Shown here: positions 7,511-15,683 of the stretch, piece after piece | Layout of the letters: every line of letters starts with the position of its first letter | How positions within the stretch are numbered: position 1 is the stretch's first letter | DNA from: Blastococcus sp. KM273128 | Lineage (GTDB): Bacteria; Actinomycetota; Actinomycetes; Mycobacteriales; Geodermatophilaceae | DNA: 53,577 nucleotides | Assembly: GCF_021698975.1 (NCBI RefSeq) | Contig: NZ_SSXA01000018.1 | Coordinates: forward strand, 1-53,577 | Reading direction: 5' to 3' | Program-made: the position numbers and the translations under genes | The notes under the pieces: generated by a model | Database searches by the model: none | What the model was told of the DNA's origin: nothing | Seen by the model: the letters and a program-made list of their open reading frames with translations, nothing else

Positions 7511-9027
7511 GACGGTCCCACCGGCGTCGTCGGCGCGTCCGGGGCCCCCGCCGTCCCCGGCGCGGGACGGCTGCGGTAGAGGCTCCACAGGATCAGCGCC
7601 ACCGCCAGCACGAGCAGCGCCGCGGCGACGGTGAACCCGATCCAGCCGGTCGGCGGGAGCACGATGCCCAGCGCGCCGCCGGCGACCCAGGCCAGCTGCA
7701 GCACCGTCTCGGAGCGGGCGAACGCCGAGGCGCGCAGGCTCTCGGGCACCTCACGCTGGATGATCGCGTCGAGCGACACCTTGCCCAGGGCGTTGGCGAC
7801 GGCCGAGACACCGGCGACCAGCACCGCCATGCCGAAGCCGTAGAACACCGCGGCCAGCACCGTCACCACCGCGGCGGCGGACGCGGCGTGCAGCACCAGG
7901 CGGTCGGGGGCCGCGGAGTGCATCCGCGACCCGACCGCCGTCCCCGTGAAGCTGCCCAGCCCCGCCGCGACGGCCAGCGCGCCCAGGGCGAGGGTCGCCG
8001 ACCAGCCGTCGGCGAACGTCGCCTGCACCAGGAAGGCGGCGAAGATCGTGAGGAAACCGCCCAGGCCGCGCAGCGCCGCGTTGGCCCGCAGCGCCAGCAC
8101 CACGTGCGGGGAGACCCGCCTGCGGCGGCCGGGCAGCGGGATCTCGGCGGTGGTCAGCACGTCGGCCGGCTCCTCGCCGGTGGGGACGTCGACGTGCCGG
8201 GGGAGCCGGACGGCGAGCACCGCCCCGGCCACGAAGACAGCCGCCGTCGCCCACAGCTCCCAGTCGAAACCGAGCACCGCTGCCGCCCCCGCGCCCAGCG
8301 CCCCGGCGACGCCGGCCGTGGCCAGGCCGAACACCGACAGCCGGGCGTTCGCCGAGGTCAGCGACATCGGCCCGGGCAGCACCCGGGGGACCACCGCTGC
8401 CCGCAGCACGTTGTGCGCCTTGGACAGGACCAGCACGCCCAGCGCCGCCGGGTAGAGCCACAGGTCGTCGAAGTGCCGGGCCATGACGAGGGCCAGCGCC
8501 GCCCGCCCGCCGAGCGAGGCCGCCAGCGCCCACCGGCGGCCGCGCTGCAGCCGGTCCAGCGCCGGGCCGATGACCGGGGCCAGCAGCGCGAACGGGGCCA
8601 TGGTCACCAGCAGGTACAGGGCGACGTTGCCGCGCTGCGCGTCGGTGGTGGCGGCGAAGAACAGCGTCCCGGCGAGGGAGACGGCGATCATCGCGTCGCC
8701 GGCCATGTGCAGGGCGTTGACCCACAGCAGCTGGGTCAGCCCGCTCTCCCCGGCGCCGTCGGCCCGGCTGGCGCTGCGCACCCGGCGCGCGGCCGCGACG
8801 GTCAGCTCGCGGCTGCGGGCGGCGGCGACCCGGGTGACGGTGACCTTCGGCGGCGGCGGGGACCCGGCTCCCGGCTGCGGCGCGGTGCCGGGCGCCGGCA
8901 GCGGCCGGGTCTGCGGCCGGGGGACGCCCAGCGGCGTCGTCTCCACCGCCGGCGCCGGCTCGTGCCCGCCCGTCCGCGGCCAGCGGCGAGCACCGGCGGG
9001 GCGGTCGGAGGGGCGCACGCCGCCCAT
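7501..9027 (-). CDS. MFS-type transporter next to DUF2771 and DUF3027
   Basis: This encodes 508 residues. A basic, Pro-rich N-terminal tail of about 90 residues precedes a major-facilitator fold with about 12 hydrophobic helices beginning near LLWVNALHMAGDAMIAVSLA. A cytoplasmic loop containing GRRRRVSPH separates the two halves. The substrate is unknown. The ATG at 9027 was chosen because longer starts would overlap the divergent promoter. The tail being so long could mean a shorter true start. It is translated together with the DUF2771 lipoprotein, which suggests the lipoprotein assists this transporter. Confidence 0.82.
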   Translation of the reverse strand: MGGVRPSDRPAGARRWPRTGGHEPAPAVETTPLGVPRPQTRPLPAPGTAPQPGAGSPPPPKVTVTRVAAARSRELTVAAARRVRSASRADGAGESGLTQLLWVNALHMAGDAMIAVSLAGTLFFAATTDAQRGNVALYLLVTMAPFALLAPVIGPALDRLQRGRRWALAASLGGRAALALVMARHFDDLWLYPAALGVLVLSKAHNVLRAAVVPRVLPGPMSLTSANARLSVFGLATAGVAGALGAGAAAVLGFDWELWATAAVFVAGAVLAVRLPRHVDVPTGEEPADVLTTAEIPLPGRRRRVSPHVVLALRANAALRGLGGFLTIFAAFLVQATFADGWSATLALGALAVAAGLGSFTGTAVGSRMHSAAPDRLVLHAASAAAVVTVLAAVFYGFGMAVLVAGVSAVANALGKVSLDAIIQREVPESLRASAFARSETVLQLAWVAGGALGIVLPPTGWIGFTVAAALLVLAVALILWSLYRSRPAPGTAGAPDAPTTPVGPSWS

Positions 9028-9092
9028 GGTGCCGCACCGGCGCGGTGGTGCGGTCGGAGACGCCGGGCCGGCCGTCCGCCACAATGGGGGGC

Positions 9093-9893
9093 GTGCCCGA
9101 CTCCTTCTCACCCGCCCGGACCGCCCCGTCCCCGGCCGAGCCGCTGACCGCCGCGGTCGAGCCGGCCCGGGCGGCCGCCGTCGAGACGGCCGGCGCCGCC
9201 GACCTGGTGGGCGAGCACCTGGGCGCCACGGCGGAGGCGGTGGGCCCCGCGGAGCTCGGCGAGGTGCTCACCCACACCTTCGCCAGCCAGCTGCCCGGGT
9301 ACGTGGGCTGGCACTGGGCGGTCACGATCGCCCGGGTGCCCGGTGACGAGCGGATCACCGTGGACGAGGTCGTCCTGCTCCCCGGCGAGCAGGCGCTGCT
9401 CGCCCCGGCGTGGGTGCCGTGGCACGAGCGGCTGCGCCCGGGCGACCTCTCGGTGGGCGACGTCCTCCCGGCCACCGAGGACGACCCCCGCCTGGCGCCG
9501 GCCTACACGGTCGACGACGACTCCGCCGACGACCCCGAGGGGCGCGTCGTCGCCCGCGAGATCGGCCTGGGCCGGGAGCGGGTCATGTCCCGGGAGGGCC
9601 GGGCCGAGGCCGTGGCCCGCTGGTCGGCGGGGGAGTACGGCCCCACCTCGTCGATGGCCCGCCAGGCCCCGGGTCCCTGCGCGACCTGCGGCTTCTGGCT
9701 CCCGCTGGCCGGCTCGCTCCGCGGCATGGTCGGCGCCTGCGGCAACGCCTACGCGCCCGGGGACGGCCGGGTCGTCGCCGCCGACTACGGCTGTGGTGCG
9801 CACAGCCAGGCGACGCTCCTCGTCGTCCAGGACACCGAGGTGGTCACCTCGGCGCGCTACGACACCTCGGAGTACGACGTCCTGGCCGACTGA
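9093..9893 (+). CDS. DUF3027 family protein
   Basis: This encodes 266 residues. The central signature VGWHWAVTIARVPGD is followed by WVPWHERLRPGDLSVGDVLP, then a C-terminal cysteine cluster: CATCGFW, GACGNAY and ADYGCGAHS. The cluster suggests a bound metal. This is the widely conserved actinobacterial DUF3027 protein of unknown function. The GTG at 9093 is preferred because CACAAT lies seven bases upstream (leaderless); ATG 9084 is in frame. It is divergent from the MFS gene. Confidence 0.88.
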   Translation: MPDSFSPARTAPSPAEPLTAAVEPARAAAVETAGAADLVGEHLGATAEAVGPAELGEVLTHTFASQLPGYVGWHWAVTIARVPGDERITVDEVVLLPGEQALLAPAWVPWHERLRPGDLSVGDVLPATEDDPRLAPAYTVDDDSADDPEGRVVAREIGLGRERVMSREGRAEAVARWSAGEYGPTSSMARQAPGPCATCGFWLPLAGSLRGMVGACGNAYAPGDGRVVAADYGCGAHSQATLLVVQDTEVVTSARYDTSEYDVLAD

Positions 9894-9899
9894 CCGCGC

Positions 9900-10127
9900 T
9901 CAGCCGCGGTCGCGGGGGCCCAGCTGCCCCTGCAGCTTCATGACGCCGAGGCCCAGCACCGCCAGCCCGATGGCGGCCAGGCAGGTCCAGGTCCACATCC
10001 GGTCCACCCGGTCGCCGAGCAGCAGCAGCACCACCAGGGCCACCGCCCACACCCCGATGCCGGCGATCACCACGCGCGCGGTGTCGACCTGCAACGGCGG
10101 CGGGGCCTGCTTCGCGGGACGGGGCAC
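9900..10127 (-). CDS. DUF2530-like small membrane protein
   Basis: This encodes 75 residues with two hydrophobic helices at about 17-38 and 45-66 and a basic N-terminus (MPRPAKQAPPPLQV). It matches the size and pattern of DUF2530 proteins, which in actinobacteria occur beside DUF3027 and purine permease genes, as here. GTG start at 10127. Function unknown. Confidence 0.78.
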   Translation of the reverse strand: MPRPAKQAPPPLQVDTARVVIAGIGVWAVALVVLLLLGDRVDRMWTWTCLAAIGLAVLGLGVMKLQGQLGPRDRG

Positions 10128-10232
10128 GACGGCACCTTAGATCCTGTCCCGGCCACGGGTCGACGGCGCCGCCCCGCGCGTGTGGCACGCTGGCGCCGCT
10201 CGATGGCCGCCCGCACCGCCCGGAGAACCCGC

Positions 10233-11792
10233 ATGTCGCAGAAGTCCCGTCCCTCCGGTGGCGCCGCCGCCTCGGCCGCCGACGGCAGCACCCCCGCGGA
10301 CGTCTCCGCGGGCCGGCCGCCGACCACGCCGCGCCGCAGCGAGGGGCCGCGGGTCCGCCCGAAGAACGGGCTGGACCGGTACTTCGAGATCAGCGCCCGC
10401 CGCTCGACGGTCAGCCGCGAGGTGCGGGGTGGCATCACCACCTTCTTCACGATGGCCTACATCGTGGTGCTCAACCCGATCATCCTGACCAGCATCGCCG
10501 GCCCCGACGGCACGCCGGGCGCCGACGTCGAGGGCACCGTCCTGCCCTTCGGCTCGATCGCCGCCGTCACCGCGCTGCTCGCCGGCGCGCTCACGGTGCT
10601 GATGGGCGTCGTCGGGCGCTACCCGTTCGCGCTCGCCACCGGCCTGGGCATCAACGCGATCGTCGCCGTCTTCGCGGCCACGCAGCTCACCTGGCCCGAG
10701 ATCATGGGCCTGGTCGTGCTCGAGGGCCTGCTGATCACCGTGCTGGTGCTCACCGGCTTCCGCAAGGCCGTCTTCGAGGCCATCCCGGCGCAGCTCAAGA
10801 CCGCGATCGCCGTCGGCATCGGCTTCTTCCTGGCGATCATCGGGCTCGCCGACGCCGGCATCATCCGCCCCGGCAACCCGCTGATCAGCTTCGGCGTGGG
10901 CGGTCAGCTCGCCGGCTGGCCGATGCTCGTCTTCGTCGTCGGCCTGTTGCTCATGAGCCTGCTGGTGGTCCGCCGGGTCAAGGGCGCGCTGCTCATCGGC
11001 ATCGTGACGACGACGGTGCTCGCGATCGTCGTCGAGGCGATCGCCGGCGTCGGCCCGCGCTTCGGCGAGGACGGCGAGAACCCCCGCGGGTGGTGGCTGC
11101 AGGTACCGGCGCTGCCGGACGACGTCGTCGGCACCCCCGACTTCTCGCTGCTGGGCAACTTCTCGCTGTTCGGCGGGTTCGAGCGCATCGGCGTCGTCGC
11201 CGCCCTGCTGATCGTCTTCTCGATCATGATCGCCGACTTCTTCGACACCGTCGGCACGGTGACCGCCGTCGGCGCCGAGGGCGACCTGCTCGACGAGAAC
11301 CGCAACCTCCCGAAGTCGCAGCCGGTCCTGCTCGTCGACTCGCTGGCCGCCGCCGCGGGTGGCGCGGGCAGCGTCTCGTCGAACACCACCTACATCGAGA
11401 GCACGGCCGGGGTCGCCGACGGCGCCCGCACCGGGCTGGCCAGCGTCGTCACCGGCGTGCTGTTCCTCGGCGCGGTCTTCTTCACGCCGCTGGTGGCGGT
11501 CGTGCCCGCCGAGGCCGCGGCCCCCGCGCTGGTGATCGTCGGCGCGCTGATGATCAGCCAGATCAAGAACCTGACCTGGGACGACATGTCCCTGGTCATC
11601 CCCGCGTTCCTGACGATCGCGCTGATGCCGTTCACCTACTCGATCACCAACGGCATCGGGGCCGGCGTCGTCAGCTTCGTGCTCCTGCGGGTGGCCGTCG
11701 GGAAGCGCCGGGAGATCCACCCGCTCATGTGGGTGGTGGCCCTGATGTTCCTCGTCTACTTCGCCCTCGAGCCGCTGCAGCAGCTGTTCTGA
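10233..11792 (+). CDS. NCS2 (AzgA-like) purine/xanthine permease
   Basis: This encodes 519 residues. After a hydrophilic N-terminal tail of about 55 residues comes a conserved NCS2/AzgA core: LDRYFEISARRSTVSREVRG, GGITTFFTMAYIVVLNP, then more than ten membrane helices. Conserved motifs such as MIADFFDTVGT and SSNTTYIESTAGVADGART are present. The family imports hypoxanthine, guanine or adenine by proton symport. The ATG has a GGAGAA ribosome binding site (10222-10227). The long tail is not typical of E. coli AzgA but is common in actinobacteria. Confidence 0.92.
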   Translation: MSQKSRPSGGAAASAADGSTPADVSAGRPPTTPRRSEGPRVRPKNGLDRYFEISARRSTVSREVRGGITTFFTMAYIVVLNPIILTSIAGPDGTPGADVEGTVLPFGSIAAVTALLAGALTVLMGVVGRYPFALATGLGINAIVAVFAATQLTWPEIMGLVVLEGLLITVLVLTGFRKAVFEAIPAQLKTAIAVGIGFFLAIIGLADAGIIRPGNPLISFGVGGQLAGWPMLVFVVGLLLMSLLVVRRVKGALLIGIVTTTVLAIVVEAIAGVGPRFGEDGENPRGWWLQVPALPDDVVGTPDFSLLGNFSLFGGFERIGVVAALLIVFSIMIADFFDTVGTVTAVGAEGDLLDENRNLPKSQPVLLVDSLAAAAGGAGSVSSNTTYIESTAGVADGARTGLASVVTGVLFLGAVFFTPLVAVVPAEAAAPALVIVGALMISQIKNLTWDDMSLVIPAFLTIALMPFTYSITNGIGAGVVSFVLLRVAVGKRREIHPLMWVVALMFLVYFALEPLQQLF

Positions 11793-11803
11793 GCAGGCGC
11801 TGA

Positions 11804-11814
11804 GTTAGGCTAAC
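11804..11814. promoter_or_regulatory. GTTAG-G-CTAAC dyad overlapping the marR -10
   Basis: The dyad overlaps TAGGCT (11806-11811), the likely -10 of the leaderless MarR gene, so a bound protein would block transcription. MarR autorepression is the simplest reading. The core equals the centre of the DtxR/IdeR iron box, but the outer bases do not match that consensus. Confidence 0.45.
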
Positions 11815-11818
11815 GACC

Positions 11819-12253
11819 GTGAGCCGGACGACGCTGGACACCGCCGCGCTCGCCCACGAGCTGCGGCTGGCGGTCATGCGCTTCTCCCGGCGGCTGCGCA
11901 ACCAGCGGGTGGACACGTCGGTGACGCTCACCCACCTCGCGGCGCTGTCGACGCTCAAGCGGCATGGCCCGATGAGCCCCGGGGAGCTGGCCGCCCACGA
12001 GCGGGTGCAGCCGCCGTCGATGACCCGCGTCGTCGTCGCCCTGGAGAACGCGGGGCTGGTCACCCGCACCCCGCACCCCACCGACGGCCGGCAGGTGATC
12101 ATCGAGCTGACCCCGGCCGCCGAGGAGATGCTGTCGGCGGAGGCGCAGGCCCGCGAGGCGTGGCTGGCCTCCCGGCTGCAGGAGCTCACCGCCGAGGAGC
12201 GGGCGGTGCTGCGCGAGGCGGCCGAGATCATGGACAAGCTCGCCGGTGGGTGA
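11819..12253 (+). CDS. MarR family transcriptional regulator
   Basis: This encodes 144 residues with the MarR winged-helix fold. The recognition region is GPMSPGELAAHERVQPPSMT, the wing is LVTRTPHPTDGRQVIIELT, and helical dimerisation segments lie at both ends. The GTG start is preceded by TAGGCT seven bases upstream, giving a leaderless transcript. The MFS gene directly downstream on the same strand is the likely target, which is the usual MarR-exporter arrangement. The ligand is unknown. Confidence 0.9.
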   Translation: MSRTTLDTAALAHELRLAVMRFSRRLRNQRVDTSVTLTHLAALSTLKRHGPMSPGELAAHERVQPPSMTRVVVALENAGLVTRTPHPTDGRQVIIELTPAAEEMLSAEAQAREAWLASRLQELTAEERAVLREAAEIMDKLAGG

Positions 12254-12300
12254 CCTGCACGAGCACTGACCCGCGGACGCCGCCCGAGCAGGGGAGCGGC

Positions 12301-13620
12301 ATGTTCCGGGCCCTCCGGGTGCGCAACTTCCGCCGCTACGCCTCGGCCAACCTGCTCAGCCTGACCGGCACCTGGATGCAGCGCATCGGCCAGGACTGGC
12401 TGGTGCTGCAGCTCTCCGACGGCAGCGGCGTGGCGCTCGGGCTGATCACGGCGCTCCAGTTCGGCCCCTCGCTGCTGCTGAGCGCCTACGGCGGCGTCCT
12501 CGCCGACCGCTACCCCAAGCGCCGGCTGCTGGTCATCGCCCAGGCGCTCATGGGGCTGCTCGCGCTCGTGCTGGGCATCCTGGTCGCCACCGGGGCGGTG
12601 GCGCTGTGGCACGTGTTCGTGCTCGCCGGGCTGCTCGGCTCGGTCGCGGCCGTCGACGTCCCGGTGCGCCAGTCGTTCGTGCCGGAGATGGTCGGCCCCG
12701 CGCTGATCACCAACGCGGTCAGCCTCAACTCGACGATCTTCAACGGGGCCCGGCTGATCGGCCCGGCGCTGGCCGGGCTGCTCATCGGGGCCGCGTCGGG
12801 GAACACCGCACCGGCGTTCTTCCTCAACGCGGCGAGCTTCGCCTTCACCATCGCCGCCATCGCCGGGATGCGCGCCGACGAGCTCACCCCGAGCCCCCCG
12901 GTCGCCCGCGGCCGGGGGCAGCTGCGCGAGGGGCTGGCCTACACCAGGGCCCACCCCGACCTGCTGCTGGCGATGGGGCTGGCGTTCGTCCTGGGCACCT
13001 TCGGCTTCAACTACCAGGTGACCATCGCGCTGATGGCCCGCGAGACCTTCGGCCTGGGCGCGGAGGCGTTCGGGCTGCTGTCCACCTTCTTCGCGGTCGG
13101 GTCGCTGAGCGGCGCGCTGCTCTCCACGCGGCGAAGCGTCCGGCCGCGGCAGCGGTTCCTCGTCGGCTCGGCGGTGATCTTCGGTGCCTGCACCGTCGTC
13201 GCCGGGCTGATGCCCACCTACCTGGCCTTCGCCGCGCTGCTGGTGCCCACGGGGGCGGCGGCGCTGGTGTTCAGCGTGGCCAACAACAGCTTCGTCCAGC
13301 TCGGCGTCGACCCGCAGTACCGCGGCCGGGTCATGGCGCTCTACTTCATGTGCTTCATGGGCGGCACGCCGGTCGGTGCGCCGCTGATCGGCTGGGTCGC
13401 CGAGCGCTTCGGCGCCCCGTGGGGGCTCGTCCTCGGGGGCGGCGTCTGCGTGCTCGCCGGCGTCGTCGCCGCCGTCTGGCTGGCCCACCGCGGGTCGCTG
13501 CGGCTGACGGTGCAGCGCTCGCCGGTGCGGCTGCGCATCCGCCCCGCCGTCCCCTCCCCGCAGGTGCGCACGGTGGAGGAGCAGCTCAGCCAGGAGGTCC
13601 CCGGCCAGCAGTCGCGCTGA
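12301..13620 (+). CDS. MFS transporter (EntS/MFS_3-like)
   Basis: This encodes 439 residues starting MFRALRVRNFRRYASANLLS, the usual N-terminus of MFS_3 exporters. About 12 helices are visible, with motifs GTWMQRIGQDWLVL and the loop LADRYPKRRLL between helices 2 and 3. Related proteins export siderophores or drugs. ATG 12301 has a good AGGGGAG ribosome binding site. A GTG at 12250 overlapping the MarR stop (GTGA) is an alternative that would add 17 residues. It is probably co-transcribed with the MarR regulator. Confidence 0.88.
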   Translation: MFRALRVRNFRRYASANLLSLTGTWMQRIGQDWLVLQLSDGSGVALGLITALQFGPSLLLSAYGGVLADRYPKRRLLVIAQALMGLLALVLGILVATGAVALWHVFVLAGLLGSVAAVDVPVRQSFVPEMVGPALITNAVSLNSTIFNGARLIGPALAGLLIGAASGNTAPAFFLNAASFAFTIAAIAGMRADELTPSPPVARGRGQLREGLAYTRAHPDLLLAMGLAFVLGTFGFNYQVTIALMARETFGLGAEAFGLLSTFFAVGSLSGALLSTRRSVRPRQRFLVGSAVIFGACTVVAGLMPTYLAFAALLVPTGAAALVFSVANNSFVQLGVDPQYRGRVMALYFMCFMGGTPVGAPLIGWVAERFGAPWGLVLGGGVCVLAGVVAAVWLAHRGSLRLTVQRSPVRLRIRPAVPSPQVRTVEEQLSQEVPGQQSR

Positions 13621-13674
13621 GCGATCCGCGCGTACCGTTCGCTGCACCGAACCGCCCGCGCCGAGGGGGCCATC

Positions 13675-14058
13675 GTGGTCGCGCTCCTCCAGCTCGTCGC
13701 ACTGCTCGCCGCGTTCGCCGGCCTGGTCGCCGGCCTGGGTCCGCTGATCCGGATGATCGAGGCGTGGTCGGCGCGCCGGCACGCGGCCCGGCACTCCGCG
13801 CCGCCCGGGCGGTCGCTGCAGGTCGTCGCCGCGGACCTGCGGCGACTCGGCCGCCAGGTGGCGATGGTGCCCGCGGGCATGTCCATGGTCCGCCGCCGAG
13901 CGCTGCTGGCGGCCTACGACGACGTCCTCATCGAGGCGGCCGGGATGCTCGGGGTGGCCTCGGGGCTCGAGGAGGTGCCGGAGGGCCGGGCCCGCGAGGT
14001 GGAGCGGTTGCGGGTGGCCGCGGAGCTGCGCGCCGCCGGGCTGCAGGTGCCCCTCTGA
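13675..14058 (+). CDS. Small membrane-anchored protein, function unknown
   Basis: This encodes 127 residues. A single N-terminal hydrophobic segment (MVALLQLVALLAAFAGLVAG) serves as a signal-anchor, followed by a basic, helical soluble domain of about 100 residues ending LRAAGLQVPL. The GTG start follows a GAGGGGG ribosome binding site. Its stop overlaps the presumed CTG start of the phosphodiesterase gene, so translation is probably coupled. No family is recognised. Confidence 0.7.
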   Translation: MVALLQLVALLAAFAGLVAGLGPLIRMIEAWSARRHAARHSAPPGRSLQVVAADLRRLGRQVAMVPAGMSMVRRRALLAAYDDVLIEAAGMLGVASGLEEVPEGRAREVERLRVAAELRAAGLQVPL

Positions 14059-14624
14059 ACGCCGAGGGCACCCGCCGGCTGTTCTTCGCCGTCGATCCGC
14101 CCGACCCGGCCCGCCGCGATCTCGACCTCGCCCTGGGCCCGCTGCGCGACCTCCCGGGTGCCCCGCGCTGGGGCCGGCCCGAGCGCTGGCACCTCACCCT
14201 GCTGTTCCTCGGCGCCGTGCCCGAGCCGGTGGTGCCCGGGCTGGTCGCCGCGGCCGCGCCGGCGGTGGCCGCGACCCCGCCGATGGCGCTGCGGCTGGCC
14301 GGGGGAGGGCGGTTCGGCTCGCTGCGCAGGCCGCAGGTGGCGTGGGCGGGGCTGGAGGGCGACGTCGCCCCGCTGGTCGCGCTGGCCGGGCGGCTGGCCG
14401 AGGTCGCCCGCACCCTGGGGCTGCCCGTGGAGGACCGGCCGTTCCGGCCGCACCTGACGCTGGGGCGGTGGCGTCCCGGCCGGCCCGCCGACGGCGCCGT
14501 CCCCGACCGGCTGGCCGGCTACCGGGGGCCGGAGTGGCCGGTGCAGGAGATCCGGCTGTGGGAGAGCCGCCTCGGCCCGGCCCCCGCGTACACGGTCATC
14601 GCCGCCTGGCCCCTCGTGAGGTGA
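14055..14624 (+). CDS. thpR: RNA 2',3'-cyclic phosphodiesterase (2H family), CTG start
   Basis: This encodes 189 residues. Both catalytic 2H motifs are present: HLTLLFLG near residue 46 and HLTLGRWR near residue 134. The enzyme opens 2',3'-cyclic phosphates on RNA ends. The coding frame reaches back to the preceding gene with no ATG, GTG or TTG before the conserved RRLFFAVDPP strand. A CTG overlapping the preceding TGA (CTGA, 14055-14058), with AGGTG about 8 bases upstream, is the only plausible start. Confidence 0.85.
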   Translation: MNAEGTRRLFFAVDPPDPARRDLDLALGPLRDLPGAPRWGRPERWHLTLLFLGAVPEPVVPGLVAAAAPAVAATPPMALRLAGGGRFGSLRRPQVAWAGLEGDVAPLVALAGRLAEVARTLGLPVEDRPFRPHLTLGRWRPGRPADGAVPDRLAGYRGPEWPVQEIRLWESRLGPAPAYTVIAAWPLVR

Positions 14625-14630
14625 TGGAAC

Positions 14631-14690
14631 GGCCCCGTCGCAGGGGCCCGCGCCGAGCGTGCGAGGCGTGGGGGGCGACGGGGTCCTTCA
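14631..14690 (-). repeat. GAAGGAC nested hairpin element A, after the aldo/keto reductase
   Basis: On the reverse strand the element starts within the aldo/keto reductase stop (TGAAGGAC). The outer stem pairs 14633-14641 with 14675-14683, 9 bases perfect. The inner stem pairs 14647-14654 with 14665-14672, 8 pairs including one G.T. The 10-base loop is 14655-14664, GAGCGTGCGA on the plus strand. Related copies lie at 29394-29507 and 31428-31460. It is placed where a terminator is expected and lacks a T-tract. Confidence 0.8.
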
Positions 14691-15656
14691 CCAGGCGTAC
14701 TCCACGGGGGCGGGGCGGTAACCGGGGAAGATCTCGTCGAGGCGGGCCAGCGCGGCCTCGTCCAGGGTGACCTCCAGCGCCCGCAGCCCGCCCTCGAGCT
14801 GCTCCATCGTGCGCGGGCCCACGATCGGCGCGGTCACGGCCGGCTGGTGCAGCAGCCAGGCGACGCCGACGTCGGCCGGTGCGTGGCCCAGCTCCCGGCA
14901 CAGCGCCTCGTACCGCTCCAGCGCCGGGCGGTGCTGCTCGATCCGCTTCTGGTTGCGCTCCTCGCTGCGCCGGGCACCCTCGGCCTTCTCCAGCGCGCCG
15001 GCGAGCAGGCCCCCGGCCAGCGGGCTCCACGGGATGACGCCGATGCCGAGGTGCTTTGCCGCGGGCAGCACCTCCAGCTCCACGTGCCGGGTCAGCAGGT
15101 TGTAGTGCGACTGCTCGCTGACCAGGCCGAGGAAGTGCCGGCGGTCGGCCGCGGCGTTGGCCGCGACCAGCTGCCACGCGGCGTGGTTGGACGACCCGAC
15201 GTAGAGCACCTTGCCCTGGGCGACGAGCGTCTCGCAGGCCTGCCAGATCTCCTCCCACGGCGTCGCCAGGTCGACGTGGTGGAACTGGTAGAGGTCGATC
15301 CAGTCGGTGCCCATCCGGCGCAGCGAGGCCTCGCAGGCGCGCACGATGTTGCGGGCGGAGAGGAACGTGTCGTTCGGCCAGTCCGACATGCCGCCGTAGA
15401 CCTTGGTGGCCAGCACGGTCTTCTCCCGCCGGCCGCCGCCCTGGCCGAACCAGCTGCCCAGCACCTCCTCGGTGCGGCCCTTGCCGGCGTCGAACCCGTA
15501 GACGTTGGCGGTGTCGAAGAAGTTGACCCCCTCGGCCAGCGCGCGGTCCATGATCGCGTGCGAGTCCGCCTCCTCGGTCTTCCAGCCGAAGTTCATGGTG
15601 CCCAGGCACAGCCGGGACACCTGCAGGCCGCTGCGGCCGAGGTGGGTGTAGTCCAT
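14688..15656 (-). CDS. Aldo/keto reductase
   Basis: This encodes 322 residues. It has a typical AKR barrel with the catalytic tetrad region: FFDTANVYG (Asp, Tyr), ATKVYGG (Lys) and YQFHHVD (His). The C-terminal NADPH-binding part has APIVGPRTMEQLEGGLRAL. Length and pattern match the actinobacterial YajO/Tas-like class. It reduces aldehydes or ketones using NADPH in the cytoplasm; the substrate is unknown. It starts 27 bases from the divergent thioesterase. The stop codon merges with repeat element A. Confidence 0.92.
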   Translation of the reverse strand: MDYTHLGRSGLQVSRLCLGTMNFGWKTEEADSHAIMDRALAEGVNFFDTANVYGFDAGKGRTEEVLGSWFGQGGGRREKTVLATKVYGGMSDWPNDTFLSARNIVRACEASLRRMGTDWIDLYQFHHVDLATPWEEIWQACETLVAQGKVLYVGSSNHAAWQLVAANAAADRRHFLGLVSEQSHYNLLTRHVELEVLPAAKHLGIGVIPWSPLAGGLLAGALEKAEGARRSEERNQKRIEQHRPALERYEALCRELGHAPADVGVAWLLHQPAVTAPIVGPRTMEQLEGGLRALEVTLDEAALARLDEIFPGYRPAPVEYAW

Positions 15657-15683
15657 GCCGACCACCCTGGCACCCTGTCCGAC

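Noticed and set aside
12250..12300. GTG 12250 as the start of the MFS exporter
   Set aside because: It overlaps the MarR stop as GTGA, but ATG 12301 has a strong ribosome binding site and begins the conserved fold. Kept only as an alternative.
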